DNA from: Vibrio ishigakensis
GTDB taxonomy: Bacteria; Pseudomonadota; Gammaproteobacteria; Enterobacterales; Vibrionaceae
Reading direction: 5' to 3'
DNA: 64,000 bases
Assembly (NCBI RefSeq): GCF_024347675.1
Contig: NZ_AP024882.1
Span: forward strand, 682,001-746,000
Below the pieces are notes generated by a model, which saw only the letters and a list, made by a program, of their open reading frames with translations, had not been told where the DNA came from and did not search any database. Both the position numbers and the translations under genes were made by a program. Shown piece after piece: positions 43,693 to 50,908 of this stretch; positions within the stretch are counted from its first letter, which is position 1; every line of letters begins with the position of its first letter.

Positions 43693-44904
43693 ATGAAAAA
43701 GAACCTAGTTTTATTGGCATTGCTTTCTGGCAGTGCGATGGCTCAAATCGTACCTGAGGAAGGCGCAGAGTTGGTTGTTTGGGCAAACCCAGGCGAGAAT
43801 GCTGAAGTAGCGCGCTATGCGGCAGATAAGTTTGAACAGAAATACGACGTCGAGATCCAGGTAAGAGAGGTTTCGGTTCTAGGCTCTGTAGATCAGATGA
43901 TCCAAGATGGCGGTTCCACCCGTGTTGGTGACGTATTCCAGTTCCCTCATAACATGCTGAGCTCAGGCGTTGAGTCGGGTGTCCTGATGGAGAACTTGGT
44001 CAGTGCTGACCGAGTGAAGAATGACTTTATTCCAAGCGCTACCGATGCGTCTACCTATAGCGATGGCAAGGTGTATGGTTTCCCTTCATCTATGACCACA
44101 ACCGTGCTTTTCTATAACAAAGACCTGCTACCAAATGGCTTAACCAGTTTTGAAGAGCTGGTGGCGAAAAATGGTGAGTTTACCAACCCAAGTAAAAATG
44201 AATATGCGTTGGTCTGGGCTATCAATGATTACTATATGAACCGTCCATTTATGACCATGTATGGCGCGTATGAGTTTGGTGATAACAACCTTAACCCTGA
44301 CGATATCGGTATTACTGGCGATGCAGCAGTCAAAGGCCTAGAAGCTATGATGGAGCTTAAGGACCTGACGGTGAGTAACTCTAATGACGTATCAAACAGC
44401 CAGGTTCGTCAAGGCTTGTTTGCCGATGGCAAGGTAGCAGCTATTATCGAAGGCCCATGGGCGTATGAAACCTTTAAGAGCTCGGGTGTAAATCTTGGTG
44501 TGAGTGCGCTTCCTACTTATAAGGGACAGACACTGACCACCTTCTCTGGCTTTGAGCTGTATGGTGTGTCGACCTTCTCTGAATACCCAAGAGCGGCGCA
44601 GCTGTTTGCTGATTATCTGACCTCAGAAGAATTCGCTGAATATCGACTAGAGACAGCCAATCGTCTGACTCCAACTAAGGCATTCATGGAAAAAGTCAAA
44701 GCTAACCCAGCCAATGATTATGTAGCGGCTCTCACTCAGCAGTCTGAGCATACCGTTGCTATGCCTCACCTAATGGAGATGAACTTCCTTTGGGGTCCAT
44801 TGACCGGTGCGGTTTCTGATGTTTGGAACAAAGACGTTGCAGCTAAAGATGCGCTAGTCAAAGCAGGTCAATCAATTGAGCTACAAATCGATATGAACAA
44901 GTAA
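43693..44904 (+). CDS. ABC-type sugar-binding periplasmic protein (MalE-like)
   Basis: The 403-residue protein has a signal peptide cleaved after SAMA-17 and the extracellular solute-binding family 1 fold: ELVVWANPGE, YGFPSSMTTTVLFYNKDLL, an AAIIEGPWAYE hinge region and RLTPTKAFMEK near the C terminus, as in maltose-binding proteins. It delivers an oligosaccharide to an ABC transporter, but no permease or ATPase gene is next to it or anywhere in the window, so it must share a transporter encoded elsewhere. It ends in a very strong terminator. Confidence 0.9.
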   Translation: MKKNLVLLALLSGSAMAQIVPEEGAELVVWANPGENAEVARYAADKFEQKYDVEIQVREVSVLGSVDQMIQDGGSTRVGDVFQFPHNMLSSGVESGVLMENLVSADRVKNDFIPSATDASTYSDGKVYGFPSSMTTTVLFYNKDLLPNGLTSFEELVAKNGEFTNPSKNEYALVWAINDYYMNRPFMTMYGAYEFGDNNLNPDDIGITGDAAVKGLEAMMELKDLTVSNSNDVSNSQVRQGLFADGKVAAIIEGPWAYETFKSSGVNLGVSALPTYKGQTLTTFSGFELYGVSTFSEYPRAAQLFADYLTSEEFAEYRLETANRLTPTKAFMEKVKANPANDYVAALTQQSEHTVAMPHLMEMNFLWGPLTGAVSDVWNKDVAAKDALVKAGQSIELQIDMNK

Positions 44905-44920
44905 CCTAGTTTGAGTAAAG

Positions 44921-44958
44921 AATAGGCTAGCTCTGTATGAGCTAGCCTATTTGTTTTT
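44921..44958 (+). terminator. Strong Rho-independent terminator after the sugar-binding protein gene
   Basis: A perfect 13-bp stem AATAGGCTAGCTC/GAGCTAGCCTATT with a 5-base loop is followed by TTGTTTTT. Confidence 0.9.
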
Positions 44959-45100
44959 AGAGACTTAAATATGTACATACTTATATTTCGCGATTTAGAT
45001 ATCAAATCTGACTAACAAGTCATTTATCGCTGGTTTTTATTGATGAAAGCTGACTTTGATCACTATAAATAGAGTCTACTTTGAATAAAATACTCTTAAA

Positions 45101-45112
45101 TTGTAAATACAA
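45101..45112. promoter_or_regulatory. GntR-type operator candidate (perfect)
   Basis: TTGTAAATACAA lies 15 bases upstream of the NanE-type gene start, identical to the copy at 40579. Confidence 0.65.
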
Positions 45113-45126
45113 ATAGAGTTGAGATT

Positions 45127-45852
45127 ATGAGTTCTACTAAAAAAGATATTATCCCTAGAGGTTTGATTGTTTCTTGTCAGACAGTCGAAGGCGACCCAAT
45201 TCACAATGGTTCTGAGACAGTAGTGACCATGGCGAAAGCCGCTGAGTGGGGCGGAGCAACTGGTATCCGTGCAGACAAGCCTGAGCAAATCAAGGCGATC
45301 AAACAGGTGACAGATCTGCCGGTAATCGGTCTTTGGAAGGTGTGGAAAGAGGGTACTGATGTCTTTATTACGCCTTCTATGAAAGAGGTCCGCGCTATTA
45401 TCGAAGCGGGTGCGGATATTGTTGCTGTGGATTGTACTCAACAGCTTACAGCGGAAGGACGCCCGGCGTACGAAATCATCCCTGAGATCAAGGCAGAGTT
45501 CCCAGATGCAATCATCTTTGCGGACGTTGCAACGGTTGATGAGGCTAAGAATGCGGTAGAAATGGGTGTAGATATTGTTGCTCCAACCCTTTATGGCTAC
45601 ACCAAATACACCATAGCGCCGAATGTCACCGATCCTAGCTGGGAACAGCCGCCAAGCTTCCAACTGCTTGCTGACATAGCCCGTGAGTGTGGTGATAAGT
45701 GTGTGGTTATGATGGAAGGCCATATCAACACGCCTGAGGAAGCGGTTCAGTGTATGTATCTTGGCGCGGAAGCCGTAGTAGTAGGCTCTGCCATTACTCG
45801 TCCGCACTTGATCACTAAGCGCTTCAACCAGCGCATCAATAAGTATCAGTAA
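45127..45852 (+). CDS. nanE: NanE-type N-acylmannosamine-6-phosphate 2-epimerase
   Basis: The 241-residue TIM-barrel protein has the NanE signatures: GLIVSCQ, GIRADKPEQI, IGLWKVW (catalytic Lys), the ADVATVDEA block, VAPTLYGYT and MMEGHINTPEEA, then AVVVGSAITRP. NanE converts ManNAc-6-phosphate to GlcNAc-6-phosphate. The other sialic-acid genes (nanA, nanT) are absent, and the gene stands alone under a perfect GntR-type site, convergent with the GntR gene. Here it may serve a ManNAc-containing glycan or a related epimerisation; the family call is firm, the substrate less so. Confidence 0.88.
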   Translation: MSSTKKDIIPRGLIVSCQTVEGDPIHNGSETVVTMAKAAEWGGATGIRADKPEQIKAIKQVTDLPVIGLWKVWKEGTDVFITPSMKEVRAIIEAGADIVAVDCTQQLTAEGRPAYEIIPEIKAEFPDAIIFADVATVDEAKNAVEMGVDIVAPTLYGYTKYTIAPNVTDPSWEQPPSFQLLADIARECGDKCVVMMEGHINTPEEAVQCMYLGAEAVVVGSAITRPHLITKRFNQRINKYQ

Positions 45853-45891
45853 CTGTTGGTTGCGTGCTATCAGGCATCCAGTTCACAATAC

Positions 45892-45921
45892 AGAAAAGGC
45901 CCAGCAGATGCTGGGCCTTTG
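45892..45921. terminator. Bidirectional terminator between nanE-type and gntR genes
   Basis: An 11-bp stem AAAGGCCCAGC/GCTGGGCCTTT with a 4-base loop lies between the convergent genes, with A/T flanks on both sides. Confidence 0.75.
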
Positions 45922-45964
45922 TGTAGGCGTATAGAAGCTTTATCGTCTGATGAGAGAGGCGTGC

Positions 45965-46660
45965 CTAACGGATCGACACTGAGGTAATCTCGTTAGAGAC
46001 CAAGGTTTCTATGGTGTATTGCGCCAGCACTGAGTGTAGAAGGTAGACGTGATGATAGATGCTCAGGCAGAGATGGCCCGGTTCAACGCGCAGCAAGAAG
46101 GCCTCTTGGTCGTCTAAGATCTTGCCACAGATTTTCTTGGCGTCATGGCTGATGCTTTGATTGGCTGAGTTTTCAATGAAATCGAGCACAGATGCATTGC
46201 ACGCTTCTTGATTAAAGTCTGGGAATAGGGTAACCGGCATCCAAGTTTCTTCGATGATAGCAGGCTGTTCATCTATGATGCGCATACGCTTGTAATGGAA
46301 GAATTCAGCGGTATCTGTTAAATCAAATTTCTTCGCGATCTCTGCGGGCGCAGTTTCTTTGTTAAACGACAGAACTATGCTTCTCAAAGAGGATTCATTA
46401 TGAATCTTTTCAGAGATACTGGTAAGGCTGTTGTCTTGATAAAACTCCGGTGGATTGACAAATATGCCAGAGCCTTGACGTGAGTGTAGGAAGGACTCTT
46501 GTTTAAGTTTATCAATTGCTTTGCGCAGTGTTGGGCGACTGACACCGAACTGATCAGAAAGGGCGTGCTCTCCTTCTAACTGCGACCAAGCAGGATAGTT
46601 ACCATTGATAATATCGTCTTTGATGGACTGATAAACCTCTAGGTACTTCTTAGGTTTCAT
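45965..46660 (-). CDS. GntR-family (HutC/UTRA) transcriptional regulator
   Basis: The 231-residue protein has an N-terminal winged helix (about 5-68, SQLEGEHALSDQFGVSRPTLRKAIDKL...SRQGSGIFV) and a C-terminal UTRA ligand domain (about 90-225). UTRA regulators such as TreR and NagR sense sugar phosphates and bind short palindromes like TTGTA-N2-TACAA. A near-match to that sequence, TTGTGAATTCAA, lies 55 bases upstream of its own start, and better matches lie before the nanE-type, kinase, alpha-glucosidase, oxidoreductase, GH13 and radical-enzyme genes. It is therefore the probable local regulator of the locus, with autoregulation. The inducer may be a hexose- or hexosamine-6-phosphate. Confidence 0.9.
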   Translation of the reverse strand: MKPKKYLEVYQSIKDDIINGNYPAWSQLEGEHALSDQFGVSRPTLRKAIDKLKQESFLHSRQGSGIFVNPPEFYQDNSLTSISEKIHNESSLRSIVLSFNKETAPAEIAKKFDLTDTAEFFHYKRMRIIDEQPAIIEETWMPVTLFPDFNQEACNASVLDFIENSANQSISHDAKKICGKILDDQEAFLLRVEPGHLCLSIYHHVYLLHSVLAQYTIETLVSNEITSVSIR

Positions 46661-46714
46661 GGGTGATTCTCAGGTCAAGTTCAATCCGTGTATTGTATTA
46701 AAATAGTGCTGATT

Positions 46715-46726
46715 TGTGAATTCAAA
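46715..46726. promoter_or_regulatory. GntR-type operator candidate at the gntR gene
   Basis: TTGTGAATTCAA matches the TTGTA-N2-TACAA arms at 8 of 10 positions and is itself nearly symmetric. Confidence 0.45.
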
Positions 46727-46779
46727 TATAGGGTGGCTCTGGGGCTAGAGCTAGGTCACAGATGTGTTTGAATTTGTGA

Positions 46780-46795
46780 GGTTAAACGCTTAAGC
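46780..46795. promoter_or_regulatory. Operator candidate, GGTTAAAC-type palindrome with central CG
   Basis: GGTTAAACGCTTAAGC lies between the divergent gntR and third GH63-like genes, about 160 bases from the latter. Confidence 0.58.
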
Positions 46796-46953
46796 GCTAC
46801 TTGGGTTTATTTCACCGTCGAATTGTTGAGCTAACTCGCAGATGTCACCACAGCTCGGCCATTTTGGCTGATAAAACGCGTTAACCAAGTTAAGGATGAG
46901 CTCGAGAAGCGATATCTTCTGTACATCATAATAATACAGAGCTTGGAACTAAG

Positions 46954-49701
46954 ATGTACAGCTGTCACGACCTAAACCTTTGCCAATGGGGCCCTTATTC
47001 AAAGAAATATATCGGTCTATCACACATTCCGGATATCGATTCTGGGGTGCGATTCGATATCGGCATCATGCCTGGGTTTTATCGTCGTCAGATCACGATT
47101 CCAAGTGAAAAATGGCAGTCGGCCTGTCATCCGTGGAAGGCGAGTGCTGACCTTAGCTACCTGAGTTATCGATATCAGCTTGAATGGAAAGATAAGGTCT
47201 ACTGCGATGTCTCTGCGTCCACCTTTGAAGGGGGGAAACTGCTTCGCTCTGAGTTCGTTAACAACAGTCAGCAATCGCATAACCTGGTAAACCACCTGGT
47301 TCCTTACATCAACTTCCCACCTTTGCGTCCTTATAGTGACGAGGCCATCGAGCTGGTGGAGTGTCTAGCGCCGTCTGAAACTAGCCTCTGGCTGGATGGC
47401 ATCGATTATCAGGAGCTCAACAGCGTTGAGTCTCGCTACGACGATAACCTAGTGCCGGATGGCTTGAAGCGCGGCGAAATTCGTGAGCACTTTTTAGTAA
47501 ACGGCAATGCTCTTGGTAAACACATCCTCGACAAGGAGGGTGATACGGTGGAATACCGCTTGCCGGAGAGCATCAATGGAAAACCGGTCGTGAAGGCCTT
47601 GCTTCGCTATCGCGTGGGGCAATACAACCAAGACTCTCACTATGTGGTTGAAGATATAGAGCGCTTCGAAAAGGGGCAACAGAAAGGACTCTGGTTCAGC
47701 GGAGCTTGTAACAAGGCGGTGACTCTATGCAACGAGTGTGAGGATGAGTGGGGCTTTAGCTATCTAGAGCTAGATCTGACTCAACCTGAGTCTGAGAAGC
47801 TGATGCTGATCAGTCAATGTAGCCAGAGCATCATCGTTGATGGCCTGTTGTTAAGTACCGAGCAAGACCTGTGTGAGGTGAAGTTTGCTGCTAAACAGTG
47901 GCAGGCTGAACCAGAGCGCATTCAAGGGTTGGGTGACTCGAGCTTGATCCTGAAGTTTGCTGATGTGGATGGCTATTACGGTATCGCATGGCGACACGAT
48001 AGTTTCCGTGTGCGTGAGTTCTTGAACAGCGACCTAGACAGCTTTATGAAGTTGATGGTGCCGGACCATGTGAGCAATACCCTTATCGGCGACAAAAAAG
48101 GCCATTTTACCGATATCTTCCTTAATCCAATTAAGGTGGATGCAAACAGCAAAGCTGAGGTGTATGCATTCGCCTGTTTTGGCTCTAAGCAAGAGGTGAT
48201 GGCTCAGCTTGAGCTGTTTGAGGGCGCGAGCGAGTCACAGTTGGAAGAAAGCTATGAATCTGAGCGTGCAAAAGCGGTATCTATCCCACACCTAGAGAGT
48301 GGTGATGAGATGGCCTTTAGTCAGGAAAGGATGATAGCGACTGAGCTGATGAACGTGGTGTATCCAGTCTATACCCGTCAGCAATACATACGCCACAGCT
48401 GTCCGGGTAAATGGTGGGACTGCTTGTATACTTGGGACTCTGGGTTTATCGGTCTTGCCCTTAATGAGTTGGACAAGCAAAGAGCCTATGACAATTTGAA
48501 GGCCTACCTCACCCCAGAGGGGGATACCAACCAAGCCTTTATCCATTATGGAACACCAATCCCAACTCAGATCTATCTGTACCAAGAGTGGTTCAACAAG
48601 CAGCGAGATAGGGAGTTGGCAAGAGAGTTGTATCCATCTGTACGCCAATATTACCGATTTATGGCTGGTACACACTCAAGCTCTACAACCCGAAGCTTAA
48701 ACTCGAACCTACTTAGAACTTGGGAGTACTTCTGGGAAGCCGCTGGAGCCGATGACTATCCGGCACAAAAGCATACCCTGCAACATGAGGTGCAAGATGA
48801 GATAGCCTGCAGTGGCATCACCGCACATGTGTTGCGCAGTGCGCAGATACTGAAACAGATGGCCGAGGTGTTAGGCTTTGAAAACGATATTCAAGCGTAC
48901 CAACAAGATATTGAAACCTTCACTCACGCTTTGCAAACGCACGCCTGGGACGAAGAGGCGCACTACTTTAGCTACATCAAGCATGATCAAAACGGCAATC
49001 CGACCGAGGTGCTGAAGACCGAGGAGGGAGTGAACTTCAATATGGGCCTTGATGGTGTCATGCCATTGATTACCAGCATATGCTCCGAGGCTCAGACCGA
49101 AGGTTTTTATGGCATGTTGCAAGACCCTGAGCGTTATTGGTCGCCGATCGGCATCTCCACTGTAGATATGTCAGCCCCGTATTACAGTAAAGAGGGCTAC
49201 TGGAATGGTGCGGTTTGGATGCCACATCAATGGTTTATTTGGCGTGGTGCCTTAGACCATGGCAAGGCGGACTTTGCCAACACCATAGCGCAAACCGCCC
49301 TTAAGCTGTGGAAGTCTGAGGTAGATGATTCTTACTGCTGTTATGAGCACTTCATCATAGATACCGAACGAGGCGCAGGCTGGCACCAATTTAGTGGCCT
49401 CTCTTCTCCCGTGATCAATTGGTACTGTGCTTACTACAAGCCAGGTCAGGTGACTACAGGGTTTGATACCTTGCTGCTGGAGAAAAACTGGAGCAGTAAT
49501 CAAACCTGTTGGATCAAGCTAAACAGAAGCAATCCAGACAATGAGGGCACAGTGCTGGTGAATGTGTTTGATCAGCAGGCCTATGTGGTCAAGATCAATG
49601 ATGAGGTGGTTGATTACACCATTTACGAGAGTGGAACCTTTGCCATACCGCTCAAACAAGGATTGTCAGATATTACAGTGACCCTAGAGGTCGACCGTTA
49701 A
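46954..49701 (+). CDS. GH63-like (alpha/alpha)6-barrel glycosidase with inserted sandwich domain (copy C)
   Basis: The 915-residue protein follows the same plan as copies A and B: LNLCQWGPYSKKYIGLSHI at the N terminus, an inserted sandwich (about 200-305, VKALLRYRVG...IIVDGLLL), GKWWDCLYTWDSGF with the presumed acid Asp, and CYEHFIIDTERGAGWHQF with the presumed base Glu. It is the most divergent of the three, mainly in the insert. No signal peptide is present. It is followed 32 bases later by a hexose-6-phosphate mutarotase-like gene, so the two are cotranscribed. A GGTTAAAC-type palindrome lies upstream. Confidence 0.8.
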   Translation: MYSCHDLNLCQWGPYSKKYIGLSHIPDIDSGVRFDIGIMPGFYRRQITIPSEKWQSACHPWKASADLSYLSYRYQLEWKDKVYCDVSASTFEGGKLLRSEFVNNSQQSHNLVNHLVPYINFPPLRPYSDEAIELVECLAPSETSLWLDGIDYQELNSVESRYDDNLVPDGLKRGEIREHFLVNGNALGKHILDKEGDTVEYRLPESINGKPVVKALLRYRVGQYNQDSHYVVEDIERFEKGQQKGLWFSGACNKAVTLCNECEDEWGFSYLELDLTQPESEKLMLISQCSQSIIVDGLLLSTEQDLCEVKFAAKQWQAEPERIQGLGDSSLILKFADVDGYYGIAWRHDSFRVREFLNSDLDSFMKLMVPDHVSNTLIGDKKGHFTDIFLNPIKVDANSKAEVYAFACFGSKQEVMAQLELFEGASESQLEESYESERAKAVSIPHLESGDEMAFSQERMIATELMNVVYPVYTRQQYIRHSCPGKWWDCLYTWDSGFIGLALNELDKQRAYDNLKAYLTPEGDTNQAFIHYGTPIPTQIYLYQEWFNKQRDRELARELYPSVRQYYRFMAGTHSSSTTRSLNSNLLRTWEYFWEAAGADDYPAQKHTLQHEVQDEIACSGITAHVLRSAQILKQMAEVLGFENDIQAYQQDIETFTHALQTHAWDEEAHYFSYIKHDQNGNPTEVLKTEEGVNFNMGLDGVMPLITSICSEAQTEGFYGMLQDPERYWSPIGISTVDMSAPYYSKEGYWNGAVWMPHQWFIWRGALDHGKADFANTIAQTALKLWKSEVDDSYCCYEHFIIDTERGAGWHQFSGLSSPVINWYCAYYKPGQVTTGFDTLLLEKNWSSNQTCWIKLNRSNPDNEGTVLVNVFDQQAYVVKINDEVVDYTIYESGTFAIPLKQGLSDITVTLEVDR

Positions 49702-49733
49702 TCACGGTAAGCAACAATAATAAGGAATCGTCA

Positions 49734-50615
49734 GTGGAAAGTATCAACATCGAGTCTGAAAAAACATCAGCACCCAGTATCTCAGTGGGCGAGGTCGGCC
49801 AGCTACCTGCTGTGTTTGTAGAACACCCGAAATTCTCAGCGGCTATCTCGCTGTTCGGCGCTCATCTGCTCTATTTTAAGCAGGTGAATTGCGAGCCATT
49901 GATATGGCTCAGTGAGCTCGCCAAGTTTGACGGCTCAAAGCCAATTCGTGGGGGAGTGCCTATCTGTTTTCCTTGGTTTGGTAACAAAGAGTCTATGCCG
50001 GCTCATGGCTTTGCTCGCACCCGCTTATGGGAGCTGCATGGTTATCAACTTAACGGTGATGAGGTAGAGGTTAAGCTCGCTTGCACCCATGATGAAACGA
50101 CTCTGGCGCTATGGCCACACAAGTTTGAGAGCGCCGTTACCTTTACTTTTGGCGCTGAGCTTAATATCAGCATGGAAACCACCAATTTAGATGAAGCGGC
50201 TTGGGAGTACAGTGGTGCGTTACACACCTATTTGAATGTTAATGATGTCGAGCAAGTGGTGGTCTCTGGCGTAGGGGGGCACTACTTTGATGGCACCAAC
50301 GGCTATGAGCTAACTCAAGGTGATGACCCTATGAGTATAGGAGGCGAAACGATAAGAGTTAGCCTAGACCCGCAGTCACAGATCGTGGTGGAAGATGCGG
50401 GTAATAGTCGCTCCATCTTTGTGGAGAATCAGGGACACAATGCTGCTGTGGTGTGGAACCCGTGGAGGGAAACCAGTGCGACCATGTCGGATATGGCGGA
50501 CCATGAGTATGCTTCCATGCTGTGTGTTGAATCTACAGTTTATTCCACTATGCCAGTGTCCATCGCGCCAGGTGAATCACATACTCTAGCTACCAAACTC
50601 TGGAGCAAGAGTTAA
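49734..50615 (+). CDS. Hexose-6-phosphate mutarotase (YeaD-like aldose 1-epimerase family)
   Basis: The 293-residue protein starts at a GTG with TAAGGA seven bases upstream. It shows the YeaD-like blocks RGGVPICFPWFG, AHGFARTRLWEL, ALHTYLNV with the catalytic His, VVWNPW and MLCVESTV with the catalytic Glu. Enzymes of this group interconvert alpha and beta anomers of glucose-6-phosphate and related hexose-6-phosphates. An inverting hydrolase such as GH63 releases the opposite anomer from the one in the glycan, so coupling to a mutarotase makes biochemical sense (inference). Confidence 0.87.
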   Translation: MESINIESEKTSAPSISVGEVGQLPAVFVEHPKFSAAISLFGAHLLYFKQVNCEPLIWLSELAKFDGSKPIRGGVPICFPWFGNKESMPAHGFARTRLWELHGYQLNGDEVEVKLACTHDETTLALWPHKFESAVTFTFGAELNISMETTNLDEAAWEYSGALHTYLNVNDVEQVVVSGVGGHYFDGTNGYELTQGDDPMSIGGETIRVSLDPQSQIVVEDAGNSRSIFVENQGHNAAVVWNPWRETSATMSDMADHEYASMLCVESTVYSTMPVSIAPGESHTLATKLWSKS

Positions 50616-50678
50616 ACCTTGTTTTCATGTTTTACCCCCCTATGTCGATAATTTTTGGGGTGTTCAATTTAGTAGGTT

Positions 50679-50706
50679 GCCCGTTATTAGCTTGCGGGCT
50701 TTTTTC
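50679..50706 (+). terminator. Rho-independent terminator after the mutarotase gene
   Basis: A short GC stem GCCCG/CGGGC is followed by TTTTTT. Confidence 0.7.
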
Positions 50707-50908
50707 GTTTTTGTGACCCAGATTTTAACGGTAAGCGAAGGTCAATATCTGCAAGGTTTTTGGTAAAAAATAGGCAGTTATTTAAGGACCATTCCATTAA
50801 CGTAATGGGCAGATATTAAGAATTATTTAGCCCATAAGCCCGGGACAATCAGCCCGGTGCTAATCCAAGATTTCAGAAAATTAGATAAGTATAAGAAAGG
50901 AACCACTG

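Noticed and set aside
45076..45807. A 243-codon open frame antisense to the nanE-type gene
   Set aside because: The opposite strand encodes a clear NanE with motifs, ribosome site and operator; the antisense frame has no recognised family and is a coding shadow.
46878..46894. Another GGTTAAAC-type operator (GTTAACCAAGTTAAG)
   Set aside because: The half-sites are in the wrong relative orientation compared with the other copies.
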